This document shows, piece after piece, positions 45,868-57,975 of a stretch of DNA of 64,000 nucleotides. Made by a program: the position numbers and the translations under genes. A model generated the notes under the pieces. The model worked only from the letters and a program-made list of their open reading frames with translations. It was not told the origin of the DNA and searched no databases. Position 1 is the first letter of the stretch, and every line of letters begins with the position of its first letter. Source of the DNA: Kalmusia sp. IMI 367209 (taxonomy: Eukaryota > Ascomycota > Dothideomycetes > Pleosporales > Didymosphaeriaceae); assembly GCA_027946365.1 (NCBI GenBank), contig JAPEUQ010000012.1:806001-870000 (forward strand), read 5' to 3'.

Positions 45868-46278
45868 TCATCGCATGTGGAACTTGGGATGGTCCGGATC
45901 GACCGGATCAGGGTCTGACAAGTGCTTCGTATGGAAAAAGTACTTCTCATACCAGCGCTGTTGCTCCACACCTTGTCGCCAAAGGGTATACCGCTTGTAA
46001 AGCAGGCGTTTCCTCATGGCCCACGAGATGTACCAGCAGAGAACGGTCAACATGAAGATGAAGATGAAAGCAAGTCCCACCAGGACGGTCGACATGAGTA
46101 CCAGAGACCTTCTCCTGATGCTTGCTTCGTCTTTCGAGTTCGAGTATTCCTGAACGGCCATGAGATGTGGGAAGCCGGCGGTTGCGATGAGAGCTTGGCT
46201 TACAGGGTCGTCTTCTTCTAGGGCTCTCTGAATGATTCCGAGGACGTGTTTGCGGGTAGCTGCATCGAGGGGAGCCAT
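45868..46278 (-). CDS. Small single-pass membrane protein of unknown function
   Basis: 136 aa from the ATG at 46278, one coding exon. A good intron (46280-46331: GTATGTTTC...ATACTGACC...GCCAG) lies immediately upstream. This makes the longer open frame starting at 46329 an artefact and puts the intron in the 5' UTR, with the start codon two bases after the splice. Residues 1-55 are soluble and helical ('RKHVLGIIQRALEEDDPVSQAL'). A single hydrophobic segment lies at about 62-84 ('LVLMSTVLVGLAFIFIFMLTVLCWYISW'). It is followed by a basic stretch and an aromatic/charged tail with 'RWYEKYFFHTKHL'. The positive-inside rule suggests the C-terminus is cytosolic. I do not recognise a family. Confidence 0.62.
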   Translation of the reverse strand: MAPLDAATRKHVLGIIQRALEEDDPVSQALIATAGFPHLMAVQEYSNSKDEASIRRRSLVLMSTVLVGLAFIFIFMLTVLCWYISWAMRKRLLYKRYTLWRQGVEQQRWYEKYFFHTKHLSDPDPVDPDHPKFHMR

Positions 46279-46816
46279 ACTGGCGTCTTGGTCAGTATCT
46301 GACATCATAAGTAGAGCATGCAGAAACATACCTGGGTCTCAGAGCCAAAGACGGATAGGTCAACCACACACTATGGATGGCCTACGGTATCCGTAGCTTA
46401 TGTCGCTGTGTACGCTACCGAACGCGGGTCGTTGATGCAGAAGAAGTAGCTGGACACACTTGTAGCGGTACAGTGGGAAAAGACTTCGATGGAGATGAGC
46501 CGTCAACTATCACGGCGCACTACGCCGGGCGGGATGCTGGTAGCGAAGCTGATAGTAGTGCAATATGCAAAGCGTAGTGGTTCAAGCGCGGATGCATATC
46601 ATGGGAGATCAGGCAATTGCAGTGCGGGTAATCACCAGGCTAGCTCCTACTCTGTACCTTCTGTGGCGATGGAAAGAGCGGTCACTTCAGGAGGAAGGAC
46701 CTCACCATACGCTTCATCTTGATGGGTCGCACCAGGGATATCCTTATCTGCCTACTCATGTTGTTGTTGTAGAAACTCTGTTACCTTCTTGACCACCTCA
46801 TCCAAGCCCTCCACAA
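46279..46816. other. Leader of the small membrane protein and 3' end of the HAD gene
   Basis: This contains the 52-bp 5'-UTR intron 46280-46331. In 46752-46816 it holds the out-of-frame continuation of the HAD coding sequence. Confidence 0.45.
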
Positions 46817-47558
46817 TTACCGTCGGCTGCCCAGACCCCCACCCACCAGTCCATCCACCCACCCCTTCCCACTACGATCCACCCAACATGTCCTTAACCC
46901 CACCGAATTTGCTCCCACGACGTCGAACGGATTACCACTTACCAGCCACACATCTTTCTCCTGTCCTTTTCCCGTCCTCCCCAGTTCCATCAAAAGATGA
47001 CTGTACACGCCTGGATACGGTTTGAAACGCTTAACCGACTCGACGACGACCGTTTTACGGAAAAGCTTTGAATAAGGCGACAGATCGGGCGATTGTGTAA
47101 GCGAGGCATTAATCATTGATGATGTGCCATTTGAGAAGACGGCTGCATGAATGTTTGGGTTATCCTGGAGATGTTGGAAGACGGGCGGCACATCGGGAAA
47201 GACGTTGAGGGTATTGTAGGCGTCCATGAGGTTTTCGATGCTGCCACTATCGAGAGATACGCCGGCTTCGGCGAGGGCGTGTTTGAGAGAGTTCCGGGTT
47301 ACATCGGAGAAGGGCATATATTGTTCTGTTGGTGGATGTAAGTAGAGTTACATTTTTTACGAGTGATTCAATCACGTGGAACTTACCCATGCTGTTCAGA
47401 CGCCATGTGTATTCAAGCTGGTATTTGCGCCACTCACTCGCGATGGTTGCGGCTTTTTCTTGACCGAAGTGCTCCGCGAGTTGTCTAGCGATGCTTTCCG
47501 TTGACAACAACGTACCGTAGACATCAAACGCGAGAAAGATCTCTTGGTTAGACGCCAT
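46817..47558 (-). CDS. Haloacid-dehalogenase-like (HAD type II) hydrolase, C-terminus frameshifted
   Basis: Two exons, 47387-47558 and 46817-47325, with intron 47326-47386 (GTAAGT...CATCCACCAACAG); 226 aa as read. Motif I 'FDVYGTLL' (the nucleophile Asp in DxYGT) is at residues about 10-17. The cap region contains 'EWRKYQLEYTWRLNSM'. Motif II is 'AVFSNGTSSM', the motif III Lys is in 'ESVKRFKPYPGVY', and motif IV is 'WLVSGNPFDVVGANSVGLRTCWVDR'. These are all expected for (S)-2-haloacid dehalogenases and related phosphatases; the substrate is unknown. The frame ends 'GLGSRR' just after a GGGGG run (46836-46840). The next frame continues 'GQPTVIVEGLDEVVKKVTEFL' to a stop at 46752, the normal family tail. 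One base more in that run would restore the full length. Confidence 0.85.
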
Positions 47559-49362
47559 GCTGAGCTGTTGGATTGATTTGTAAGATTTGAAAATCAAGCA
47601 ATCTATCTCGACATTCGCAGTCACTTAGGGTCACCTCTTGAGAATAGAGGTGAGGAGCATCCGAGGCCGGTGCATCTACCCCACCTACAGTAGCGTCAGC
47701 ATCGCCTCTGCCTATCAACAGGTAGCGCAACAAATCGCCGGGCCTCATATAGTTCAGCCTGATTTGCTGTATGTACATGAAACAAGAATGCTGATATTTA
47801 TTCACTACCTGTAGTTGTGGGCATGATCGTTTTAGATGGAGTTTGAAATCTTTGGAAGCTTCATGACTGCACCGCCCCGTGTCGAGAAGCGTCGTGCACC
47901 ATGTCCTTGATGATTCACACAATGGTGCACCTCGTGGATGTAGGGTTCAAATCGATGACTTGAGGCGTTAGCTAGGACTGTTTCATTTCGGCGGTAGCAC
48001 TCGTCTCACAGCCATACTGTGCAAGTATGCACCCACTGACACTTGGTCACGACTGTAATTTCAGCAAAGCGGAACATGTTGCTATCGACTAGGTTGAATC
48101 TAACGGACCAAGTCCTTCGAGGATACGTAATGTGCATGAGACTTGGGTGCCGCAACGCAGCACCCTCTCATCGGTCTGTGGGGCGTTCGCACAACCGCTG
48201 GTTGCCAACTGGGGAAGCTTTGACGTATCGTTCGCCTGGGTACTGCACCCCAAGCCGCTGATTCGCCCAGAGGCTGAGCTGAGGTTCGCAACCATGCCAG
48301 TGTAAAGCGTACTCCTGAGGCGGGAAGGTTTCAAGATCTCGCGTATCGGGTCGCCCAAAGTCAATGTCCCTCTTAACACCTTCTCTTATGAGTCTACGTC
48401 TGGGTTGTATTTGGAGTATGGACGGACCAATGAGGGCTATCGGTTTGAAGTCAAGCCCGTCACCAATGTCAGGATCCGTATGGACAAGGCCGGCTTGATT
48501 CCGAGGATGGCTTACGAAAGCGAGTCGATACAACACTTGTCGTCGCATATCGATCCATGCGTGCAACGGCGTGAAGACTAGAACCCATCAGAGTGATCGG
48601 GACTAGTTTACTTTGGTAAAGATTCAGGACAGCAATCTAGTGATGATGATTACAAAACGCAAACAGGAGACTCGGTGAATTAATGGGATCGACATGCGGT
48701 AAGCATGCAATGGAAATCACCATTGTCCGAACGTCGTGTAACCCGACGATTGTGATGTACCGCCTGCATGAGCCTTCGCAAGAATGGATACTGAGACTGC
48801 ACGCCGCCCCGAGTAAGAATACGCCTGGGTAGATGAAGACGTCTCACTCATGTGTTGGTATGCTGAGCGATGACATGCATGCAGCCAGAGCACCTGCAGA
48901 AACACAGAGGGCTCCACACGGCGCAGCCCCAGATATGCAGAGCGGCTGCAAGTGACGAGCGCCGTCGCTTCGAAACGCCATCCTTCGGCAGCGCATGCCA
49001 CAACGGTCAGCGTCGCCGGGCGAGCATGATGGCCTGGCAGGTCTGCTGTAGGAGGAACTTGTGTCTACGTCCCCCGGCAGCGAATGGAGTCGCTTTTCGC
49101 CTCTCGCCCTGGCCTATCACTCATTTCCACCGGGACGTGGCTCGCACCAGTTCGCGGTGCAGCCGAAGCTTTGGTGTAGCGCCCGGTTAGGCAATTCGAT
49201 AGCGTGGCCTTCGGTCCCTGAACTTAACCCTCTGGGGATCCCGGCTTGGATCCGCGTGAAAGGTGAACCGCGCCAGGGGGTAGTTTGGTGCTGCACAAGC
49301 GGAGGCGTGAGTTTCAGCGTGCTGCACGACTTGCTCAGGCGTGTGAGGCCTCTCGCAGCACT

Positions 49363-49395
<33 letters not shown>

Positions 49396-50243
49396 AGCGC
49401 GCGTTGGTCCTCGTCGCGAGATGAGGTGAGCAGCGGTACCTGGTGGCCTCGACGACGCCAGAGTCCGTTACGTTGTCTCTGCTGCCCCTGGCTCTTGAGT
49501 CGTGCCTGTCACCACGTGTATCCAGTTGCAGTAAAGGGCCCCTCCCCCGGCTGTTGGCGACCGAAAGGCCCTGATCGCGGCTATAGCATGGCAGCATCAT
49601 AGCTAGCACACCAGCGCATGCCAGACTTCAACGGCGCTACCACCGTTCTATAGTAGAGTCGACGCGCCAGCCCGGCGCCGCGTCCGCAAATGTGACAAAC
49701 CTGCGCCCCCGTCTCTGCAATCTGCATCTGCGTCTGCATTTGCTCTGCAGCAAGCGGCGAGGTTCGCTGCGTCTCTTTTCCACATTCCCACCTCCCCCGC
49801 GTCCGTGCCATAGCGAACCCCTGAAAGGCACGCCAAACAGCCGCGACGACGCTACCTGCACAGGAGCGACCCGCCAATCTTGCGTCTTGTGGGCACCTGT
49901 GCTCTTGGACTCTGCATCGTCGTGCCATGCCCCGCGGCTTGCTCGCTGCTACATCTCACCTCCAGAGCCCAGCAGCGCTGGCCTGCCGCCTTCGAACCAG
50001 TCCGCACCGCGAGCGTGCGCCCACCACGACGCAGCTACCCGCCATTGGACCTGCACCCGTCCGCTGCGCACCGAGCAATCGATAATACAGCCTGCCCCAG
50101 CCCTTTTTGGGATACCTTGGACGTCAATTGCCTTTTTGGAGCCTTTGTTCTCCGTACGCGCCGGGGCGGAGAATGCAAAGAGGGCGGACGCGCCCATCAC
50201 CGAGACTCTACAACTCCGAACGCAGAGCTAGGGCCCAGCCGCG
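47559..50243. other. 2.7-kb region upstream of the Sec7-PH gene
   Basis: No recognisable coding exon. The left part belongs to the HAD promoter. The right part (about 49000-50243) is GC-rich and low complexity, with a CAG microsatellite, and probably contains the long 5' leader of the Sec7-PH gene. Several overlapping frames in both strands are compositional artefacts. Confidence 0.45.
49363..49394. repeat. (GCA)n microsatellite, about 10.7 copies
   Basis: A perfect GCA/CAG trinucleotide run, 32 bp, about 850 bp before the Sec7-PH start codon. Confidence 0.9.
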
Positions 50244-53200
50244 ATGGCGCACTTCAGCAACAGAGACAAGGCGCGGGACGGTTCGCGGCCTTCCACGCCC
50301 ACGGGTCCGTCGAGGGCATATGGGACAAGCGCCAGCATGCGCGCGCTCGACACCCGCCTCAAGCAGCCGGAGACCTTCTTCGACGACGCGACCCCGGTCG
50401 ACAGCGCGCGCAGCGGGGAACGCCCGCATGATGCCCTGAGGGACTCGCATGACCTGTCCTTTGCCGATGGTACACGGGACTCCGTCGTGGATAACATGCT
50501 GCTTTCGCTCGACCAACTCCCTGCCCTGTCCTCCTACCCGGCCGCACTGTACTCGAATTTCGACGACGATAACTTCTTCTTAGCAGACAACGCTTATCCC
50601 CCACAGAAAGCCCCACGCCATCGAGGCCACACGTACGCCTCGTCCCATTCTTCCGACTACGACCTGCATGCCGATGATTCAACGTCTCGCTTCCCGACAC
50701 ACCCAGCCCGCGGACGGAGGAGTAATAGCAGTAATAACATTCCTAGTAATATGAGCCGGAGAGAGAGCCTCAGGGGAGTGTGGCCGGGCACGCGGCAGCC
50801 AAGTGACGAGTTTCAGCAGGCGGGACACATGCGGGGTGGGAAAAAGGGCAGCAAGAGCAGCGCCGCTTCGAGCGTTGACTTTGGCAAGGGAGCTATGGGT
50901 GCTCAACGTGTGGGTCTCGGGCGACGCTCCATCAGCTTCGATCATGGAAACATGACTTCGAAGGCATTGTCGGTAAAGACAGAGTCCATTTTGGAAAGAA
51001 ATAGACCGGCGTACACCGGTTTTCATGCCGATTATGAGGCAGCGCCCCAACCGACTGTTCCTGCTGGACCTAGGAGGACCCAGGAACCACAATCGCCTGC
51101 AGCCTATCCACCGAAACCGTCCTATGCCCCACCGCAGGCCCCTGCGCCGCGGCGAAAGAATAGTGTTCGGTCGACCACAAGCTACAAGACGCTACGCAAG
51201 AACAAGAGTCATCAGGAGCCAAACATGCGGCAGCAAGCTCAGGAATTCGTCAACGCCTCCAATCTGAGAGATCTCCCCCAATTCCCACCTACCAGGACCC
51301 GCCCGCCCCTCGCCGACCGTGGCTACGCGGAAGCATACGCTCGTGCCCCTGGCTCCGGTTCCGACCCCCAAGGAGAAGCCAGGCTTCTTCCGTCGAGTCT
51401 TTGGCGGTGGTTTACCAAAGTCGATGCCGCAATTGTCCAACTCGTCCACCAACTCCAACAACTCACGCATAGCGCCATCACCTGCCTCGTCTACGAATCG
51501 TCCAGCAGACGTAGATTCCATGTATTCCCACGGTCGGCCTCGGACCACGCCCCACGGATCAAGCCATATTGCATCGCAACTGAAATCGCCTCCTCCCAGG
51601 CCTCCGCAAACTGCAAATTCGGCACAGGCAAAGCCGCAGCAGACCACGCAACCCACCCTTGCAAAGAAGCATTCGTCTTTCTTCAGGCGACGGAAGAAGT
51701 CCGTCACCGAACCCCCGCAGCAACCTGTCATGCCGCTTCAGTTTCAGAACGCGCAGAAGCTCGAAGACCTCCAACCACAGCAAAGCCCAGGCGTCAGTAG
51801 TCTACGCAAGGTTATGAACCCGTATCTGGGAGACGTTGGGAGCCCGGAGAAGACGTACCGCGATGTTCGGGAGCTCACATCAGAGGCAACTGACAAGACG
51901 GACGGCGAGCGCCAAAACGGTTTCTCGCCAGGTTACAAGCCGCATAAGGATGCGACTGTGCGCAGTGTGAAGCCTGGCTCTCGTGAAACAAATGATACAC
52001 CACCACCATCCTCACGACAAGAGCAACTGATGGCCGAGCATGCGGCCAGTACAAACAGTCCGAAACTCAAGTTGAAAATGAAACCTCGTAAGACAAACGT
52101 CACCAACACGCAGGAGGATACGTTCCTGGCAGATAGCAGTAGTTGCAACGAGGATCGCAGCGGTCGTGCAACGCCATCCGACGAGCTTGGCGCGTTTGGT
52201 GATGCGGATGAAACGCCGAGGGCTACGAGCAGCCCCACTGCAGCCGGATTTCCGCTTCCGCCGAATGCAAAGGAAAACAGAAGCGACCGCAGTGGAAAGA
52301 CTCGTAATAAGTCGCTCAGGCCAGCGGCGGATAATGGCAAGGTGGCAACCACGTCACCGTCTCAGCTCACGTCCGAGGGCAAGATGGAGGAAGATGGCTG
52401 GGTCGTGACAACAGCCAGCAAACAAGACAAGGTCCCCACTGCTAAAGGAAACACAAGCAGGTCCAAGCGCGTGTGGCTGGAGCCCACGTCGTCCGAAGAG
52501 AGGTTAGCTGGCGATGAAGCCGAAGACCTCACGCTTCCGCTGGAAGGCGCGCGTTCGGCACCGAAACCGTTGGAGAAGGAGCAACCCGCCGCGCCGCCAG
52601 AACGTGAGCCGTCGTCGGCGAATGACCTCGCCCGGTCGACTGGAAGCCTTCCCACCGTGCAGGTGGAGACGCAGAACTCCGAAGTGATGCCCGCCATCGT
52701 CGAGCATCGCGTGCGTGACAACGAGCCCACCGACGCAGACCGCGCGCGCGCCTTCCGCATCTTCAGTGGCGATGACCCGTCCGTTCAGAAGGGACAGGCA
52801 GCTGCCGACTTGGGCGACGTTACGGCATCCAGCACGCGAACGCGGAAGGCGTTCATGGAGCTGTTCGACTGGACCGGCTTCAACGTACTCGGCGCCATGC
52901 GCGATCTTTGTGGCAGGCTTGTGTTGAAAGCAGAGACCCAGCAGGTCGACCGGATCCTCATGAGCCTGTCTGAGCGTTGGTGTGAATGCAACCCCAACCA
53001 TGGCTTCAAGGCAATTGGTGAGCGTCGCGCCCCTTTTGGGTTATCAGTACTGACAGTGACACAGACGTTGTTCACACCATATGCTACTCGATCCTGCTGC
53101 TCAACACCGATCTGCACGTCGCTGACATCGAATCGCGGATGACCCGTAGCCAGTTTGTGAAGAATACGCTTCCGACCGTCGTCCGTGTCTGCAAAGATGC

Positions 53201-55124
53201 GTTGAAGGACGCAGCCGAGGAGACTCTACGGCCTCAGTCGACTCAGTTCAGGAGGGGGTCTCTACCGTGGAACAATCCTTGGAATAACGACAGGTCAGAA
53301 CCAAGCTCGCCGGCTGCTGAGCATGCAGCATTCCCTGCAGATGCCGTAGAGGAACCTGTCGATAATAGGAGAGCTCGAAGCCGTCTTTCGCTTCGACCTT
53401 CTCCAATGCGTAGCGGCTCGGAAGGCGTATTGCACGATTCCGCCGTGTCCGAGTCAAATCTTCTGGTTGGATCCCCTTACAACGGCCCCTATGAAAGGAT
53501 GGGAGTTCCATGTCGAGACTGTGCTAAAAGAGTTCTACGACTCTATTCGGAAGCAACGCTTGCCTTTGCATGGGGCTTCGACGCTGCAGGTACACGACCA
53601 ACCATCCACTAACAATCTTTCTGTCAGTGGTATGCTCCGACGCACTCCGAGCGTTCTAAGTAAAGCGCCCTCTGAGAACATGAGCTTCCGCGGGCGATCC
53701 CAGACGGATTTCCGCAGCATGGGCAAGAGCTGGAATTCCAAGACGCGCTCGCGCCCTCGTCTGTATCCAACCTCGACTGTTGCCTCCAGCCGTACAAGTC
53801 TGGACGACCAGTCTGTTTGGAGCCCGGCAGGCTCAAGCACATGGAGCAGATATTCTTACGGGAAGACTCAGACTTCCATGTCAATGGAATCGCTCGGCTC
53901 TCATTTTGCTCACGGCGACTATCAACAAGCCATTGGTTTCGCCAATGCTCTTTCACAGGGCCATCATTCGCGAAGAAGGGATGACCATCGCCAGCGACGA
54001 AGAGTTCACTCGTGTTGCGCCGCTTCTCGAAGACGAGACATTGGAACTGACTGGCGCGCCGTGGGCAAAAGAAGGCATACTGAAGCACAAGCATCACCTA
54101 GAAGCTTTAGACAAGAAGGCGAAAGACCGGACATGGAACGAGTGCTTCGCCGTCATCGAAAAGGGTTACATGCGCCTCTTTTCATTTAACATGAATGCCA
54201 AGTCCATGCGGCAGAAGAAGTCCCGCCCCTCTGCGGGAGGCGTTGTTGGAGGTGGCAACTGGATGGATAATGCTGAGGCGCTAGACAGCTTCCTCTTGCG
54301 ACAAACCATTGCCAGCGCCCTTCCGCCACCTGGCTACTCGAAGTCTCGACCGCATGTCTGGGCTTTGTCTCTCCCCACAGGAGCCGTCCATTTATTCCAA
54401 GTCGGTACGCCTGATATTGTTCGAGAGTTCGTGTCCACGGCCAATTACTGGTCCGCCAGGCTGTCAAAGGAACCGTTGATGGGAGGCGTTAGTAATATCG
54501 AGTACGGCTGGGGTGAGAATGTTATCAACACAGCTCTGATACGCCCGGAAAGTAACCCATCGACTCATGGCCACGTACCTCGTCCTAGCATGGCGAGTTC
54601 AATGCGCAGCTCCATGGACCATGCAACTGGGACAGTCAAAGCGCGCCTACCAGGTGATAAGGTCACTCTCAATGACTGGAGCCCACCAACATCAAGCATG
54701 ATGGCTAGCAACCTTATGGAAGTGGATCAGCTCCGCGCCTTGACCGACTACGTGAAGAATATTGAAGACGAGCTAGCTCGACATAACGAAATGAGGGCAC
54801 CCATGCTCATTGCAGTAAGTTCTACTCCGAAAGTCATTGAATCGTTGCTGATGTTGTCAGTTCTCTCCACGCCACCCCAACGCCGGAAAGGCTATGGCGA
54901 ACTGGGAACGCAAGTCCTCTTACTTATTGCGGGAAATTGTCAAATTCCGCACGTACATCGACTCTCTCACTGCTGCGCAAACACTCAAGAACAAAATCTA
55001 CGCAGAGCGCGAAGCAACTGAGGAGACACTTGATGTTTTGAATAACGTGGATGGGCCGTCGCCGGCCAAAGAAAATGACGGTGCGAGTGAAGCCCTCAAG
55101 GCTTCTAAGCCCATCACAACCTAA
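50244..55124 (+). CDS. Sec7-PH Arf guanine-nucleotide exchange factor (Syt1/Yel1-like), three frameshifts
   Basis: Exons 50244-53017, 53065-54814 and 54861-55124 with introns 53018-53064 and 54815-54860. A disordered Ser/Pro-rich N-terminus of about 800 aa precedes the Sec7 domain. That domain runs from 'RAFRIFSGDDPSVQ' through 'FNVLGAMRDLCGRLVLKAETQQVDRIL' (the 'AETQQVDRI' block holds the catalytic-type Glu) to 'ICYSILLLNTDLHVADI'. Downstream are a PH domain ('APWAKEGILKHKHHLEA', 'RTWNECFAVIEKGYMRLF') and a C-terminal coiled coil ('NWERKSSYLLREIVKFRTYI'). It would activate Arf GTPases at membranes. The frame must shift near 51290-51370 (before 'KEKPGFFRRVFG'), at CCCC 53486-53489 and at GGG 53958-53960; each corresponds to one extra base. 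No intron explains them. The domain order is intact across all three, so either sequence error or very recent decay. Confidence 0.85.
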
Positions 55125-57975
55125 TATCCTTTTCTTTCGTCACTTTCAACTTTCGCATTTACTGACGGTTGCTCTTTGATTTGGGTAGGACTCACACCTC
55201 TTCGGCGTACCATGTGGCGGTTGAGGAAACTTCATTCATCCAAGCTGAGATTGAGGGAACAGGAACGACCTCATTCGATTTCTTGATAATACCCTTTTGT
55301 AATTCCTACGTTCATCTCTGATTTCGGCATGTCTATGGCTACCACGTTGTTTCATTTTTACAGCATAGCGGATCGCGCGTTACATTTCTAGACGACGAAA
55401 CGTGTTGTACGACAGCGTCGCGAGCAGAGGAATATTTACGCAGAATTTTTTTTTTTTTCATTTTTTGGAGGATAGGGATGCATTTGGCAAGCAATCTGTC
55501 ATCGCCGAGGCGTGCAGACAGGATCGGGCTAGTAGAGAGGAGAAGACAGCGTTATGATATACCCATCCTCTCATGGAGGATTGATTCTTTAGTGAACCCT
55601 TTACTTGTGACGTACGATGCTTATGTTACACTGTTGTGTAGCGAAGGCTAAGAGTGATGCGCGAGATCCTCCACAGGCCCACTCCCACGTGGAGTGGAGA
55701 CAAGGAAGATTCTTCGTCTGATGTGAGATGAGATGATGCAGGTACGAAGCTTGGTCTCGTTGATCAATTCGGCGGTCAAAGAAACGGTCGCTGCTTACAG
55801 CCAAGCAGGTGAGGCTGAGTTACATGGGATGATTGCACATACGCGGTGTGCATTACGCAAATCGATTTCTGAAGACACGAGGATAGTAGGATGATAGGCA
55901 TCTATAAGCATGCCAAGCATAGGTCACACACATAACGGATGTATACTAAAATGACGCAACCGTGTGCGCAAAGGATATGTCTGAGGGTAGTAGGACTGCC
56001 GATATGTATAGTTGCGGGTAACACATTCGATACGATAGTGATGAGCGCTCACGCGATAGCCCAATGTGGTGAAAATAAACATAGCGTCAATGTACAGCCT
56101 GCTATATCTTGTAGTCTTTAATTATATCATGCCTTCTTGACTAGGCATGCTGAAAGTTTACCATCAGAAATTACCTAAAACCCGAGGAACAGCTGCAAAG
56201 TGGTCTCCAAATAGACTCCCCCGCGCCCATAGAATGAACATCAGCGCGCACAAACTGACGTGCATGGAGGCTTAGACGAACTTCCCCGGGCTCTGCTCGA
56301 GACGATACATGCGATAGCATCATAACAGGGCTGTATATGCGATGCCACGGTGACTACCCAGCTGCAAACCTGCTCAATTTCCCATTGGTCCATTGCACAG
56401 CCTTGTAGACGAATTCGCAGCTCGTTGCAACGTGCTGTACAACAGCATCCGAGACTCGGGCCTATCAAAGCACTTGTCGCTCAACCGTCTGCATCACACG
56501 CGCAGCAAACGAAGTGTTTTTCGCTCGGTCTTCACCGTTCGCTTAGGGGCGCGACGCAAGCCACAGAAACCCACTGCAGCGGGTCTGGAACCTTTAGCCC
56601 TCTTTGCTTGCAGTCCCATCGTGCAGACTGGCGGGAAGGGTGTCCAAAATGGCATGCGCAAGGGTCTGAAAGAGGAAAGCTGTCGAGGAGTGTGCGAATA
56701 GGGAGGGCGGCACGAAATCATTGGATCGCGAAACAAGCTGGATGGAGACACTGGCATAGCAGCTGGGTCTGAGCCTGCAGGGCATGTCGAGTTGTTTACC
56801 GCAAGTCCATCTAACATAGTAGGGAAGCCAGGCGTGGATTTCGTCACGCAGACACAGGCAAAGAGGAAAGAAAGTCGTTGCCGTGGCTGGGCAACCGTCG
56901 AGTTGGGCAATGCACCGACATGAGGTCGCTCACCGTGCCACACTCGGACTGCCCGCAAGTACGAGCGTGGCATACCCGCGGGTGCCAGACGAGGCTTGCC
57001 TTCCCCGACGACGCTTATGCACTGTCGTGCAGACAGTCTGCTTCTATGCCTGATTCGTCGGTCTGCAAGGCTTCGAAGCGGTAAGAAGATTGCATTGGGC
57101 ATGGATTGGACCGGGCTGGATCGGACCGTCCACGTATCTATGGGTTGAAATGAGCGTGGACTGATGTTTTGGGTAATGGCTCTGCAAAATGCGATGAGAA
57201 TGGCAGGGTAGAGCAGTAAATGCCTGTGGGAGACGGCGACTTGAAGTGTCGTGGCTCGAATAGAGGCACGGGTTTCGCGTGTTTTCGAGATAGGCGGAGA
57301 GTCAATGCGTGCATCGTTTGTAGGTTGTCACCGAGAAGAAACTGCCGCGACTGCATCAAGGGTCTGGGACGAGTCGAGATGGTGTTCTGGGACGGGGAAG
57401 GGCGACGATGAATGCCATGTCCACCATGCACGCCTCCAGAGAGACTAAGCAACGGACGCGTACCGCGCCCACGACGGCACCAACCTAGGTCAACCCCACG
57501 CGAACCTACCCCTTAAAGTCCCATTTCTTCCCACCGTCGTGCCCTTCGTTCGGAGATCTACATTCACACTTCCCCTCTCGAGTTCAGATCGTCCCGAGCT
57601 CGTGGCAGCTCGCTCTTCGCGCCGCGCTTGGACCCGCCGTGCCCTGTCACTCCTCAGCCTTGTAGCCAATCCTACGCCGACCCCGCCGTCTTATCCGCCT
57701 ACAACAAAACCTTGAGCCACTCCGCCCGTCAGCCGCACTCTTATACAACAACGTCTTACTCTCTCGTGCACACCTCCAGCCCTCATACACCTACGCCATT
57801 CTCCGCCGAAGGAGCCCTGAGGCCTGACGCGCTATATTCTGTGCATCTCGCCTGCTCGAGGCCTGTCTCCCCCGACCTCGGCTTCCCCCATTTCCCCTCC
57901 GGTTCTGATCGACGCGCCGGGCACCAGCCACAAGTAGCAACAAGAACCCAGTAACACAACATCATTACCGCGACC
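55125..57975. other. 2.85-kb intergenic region
   Basis: This holds the 3' flank of the Sec7-PH gene and the promoter/leader of the metacaspase gene. There is a 14-base T run near 55447. The last 450 bp are C/T-rich, as in many fungal promoters. Open frames at 56350-57102 lie opposite each other without motifs. Confidence 0.45.

Noticed and set aside
45678..45971. 97-codon minus-strand frame after the small membrane-protein stop
   Set aside because: Overlaps the confident gene in another frame and needs an unsupported frameshift to join it.
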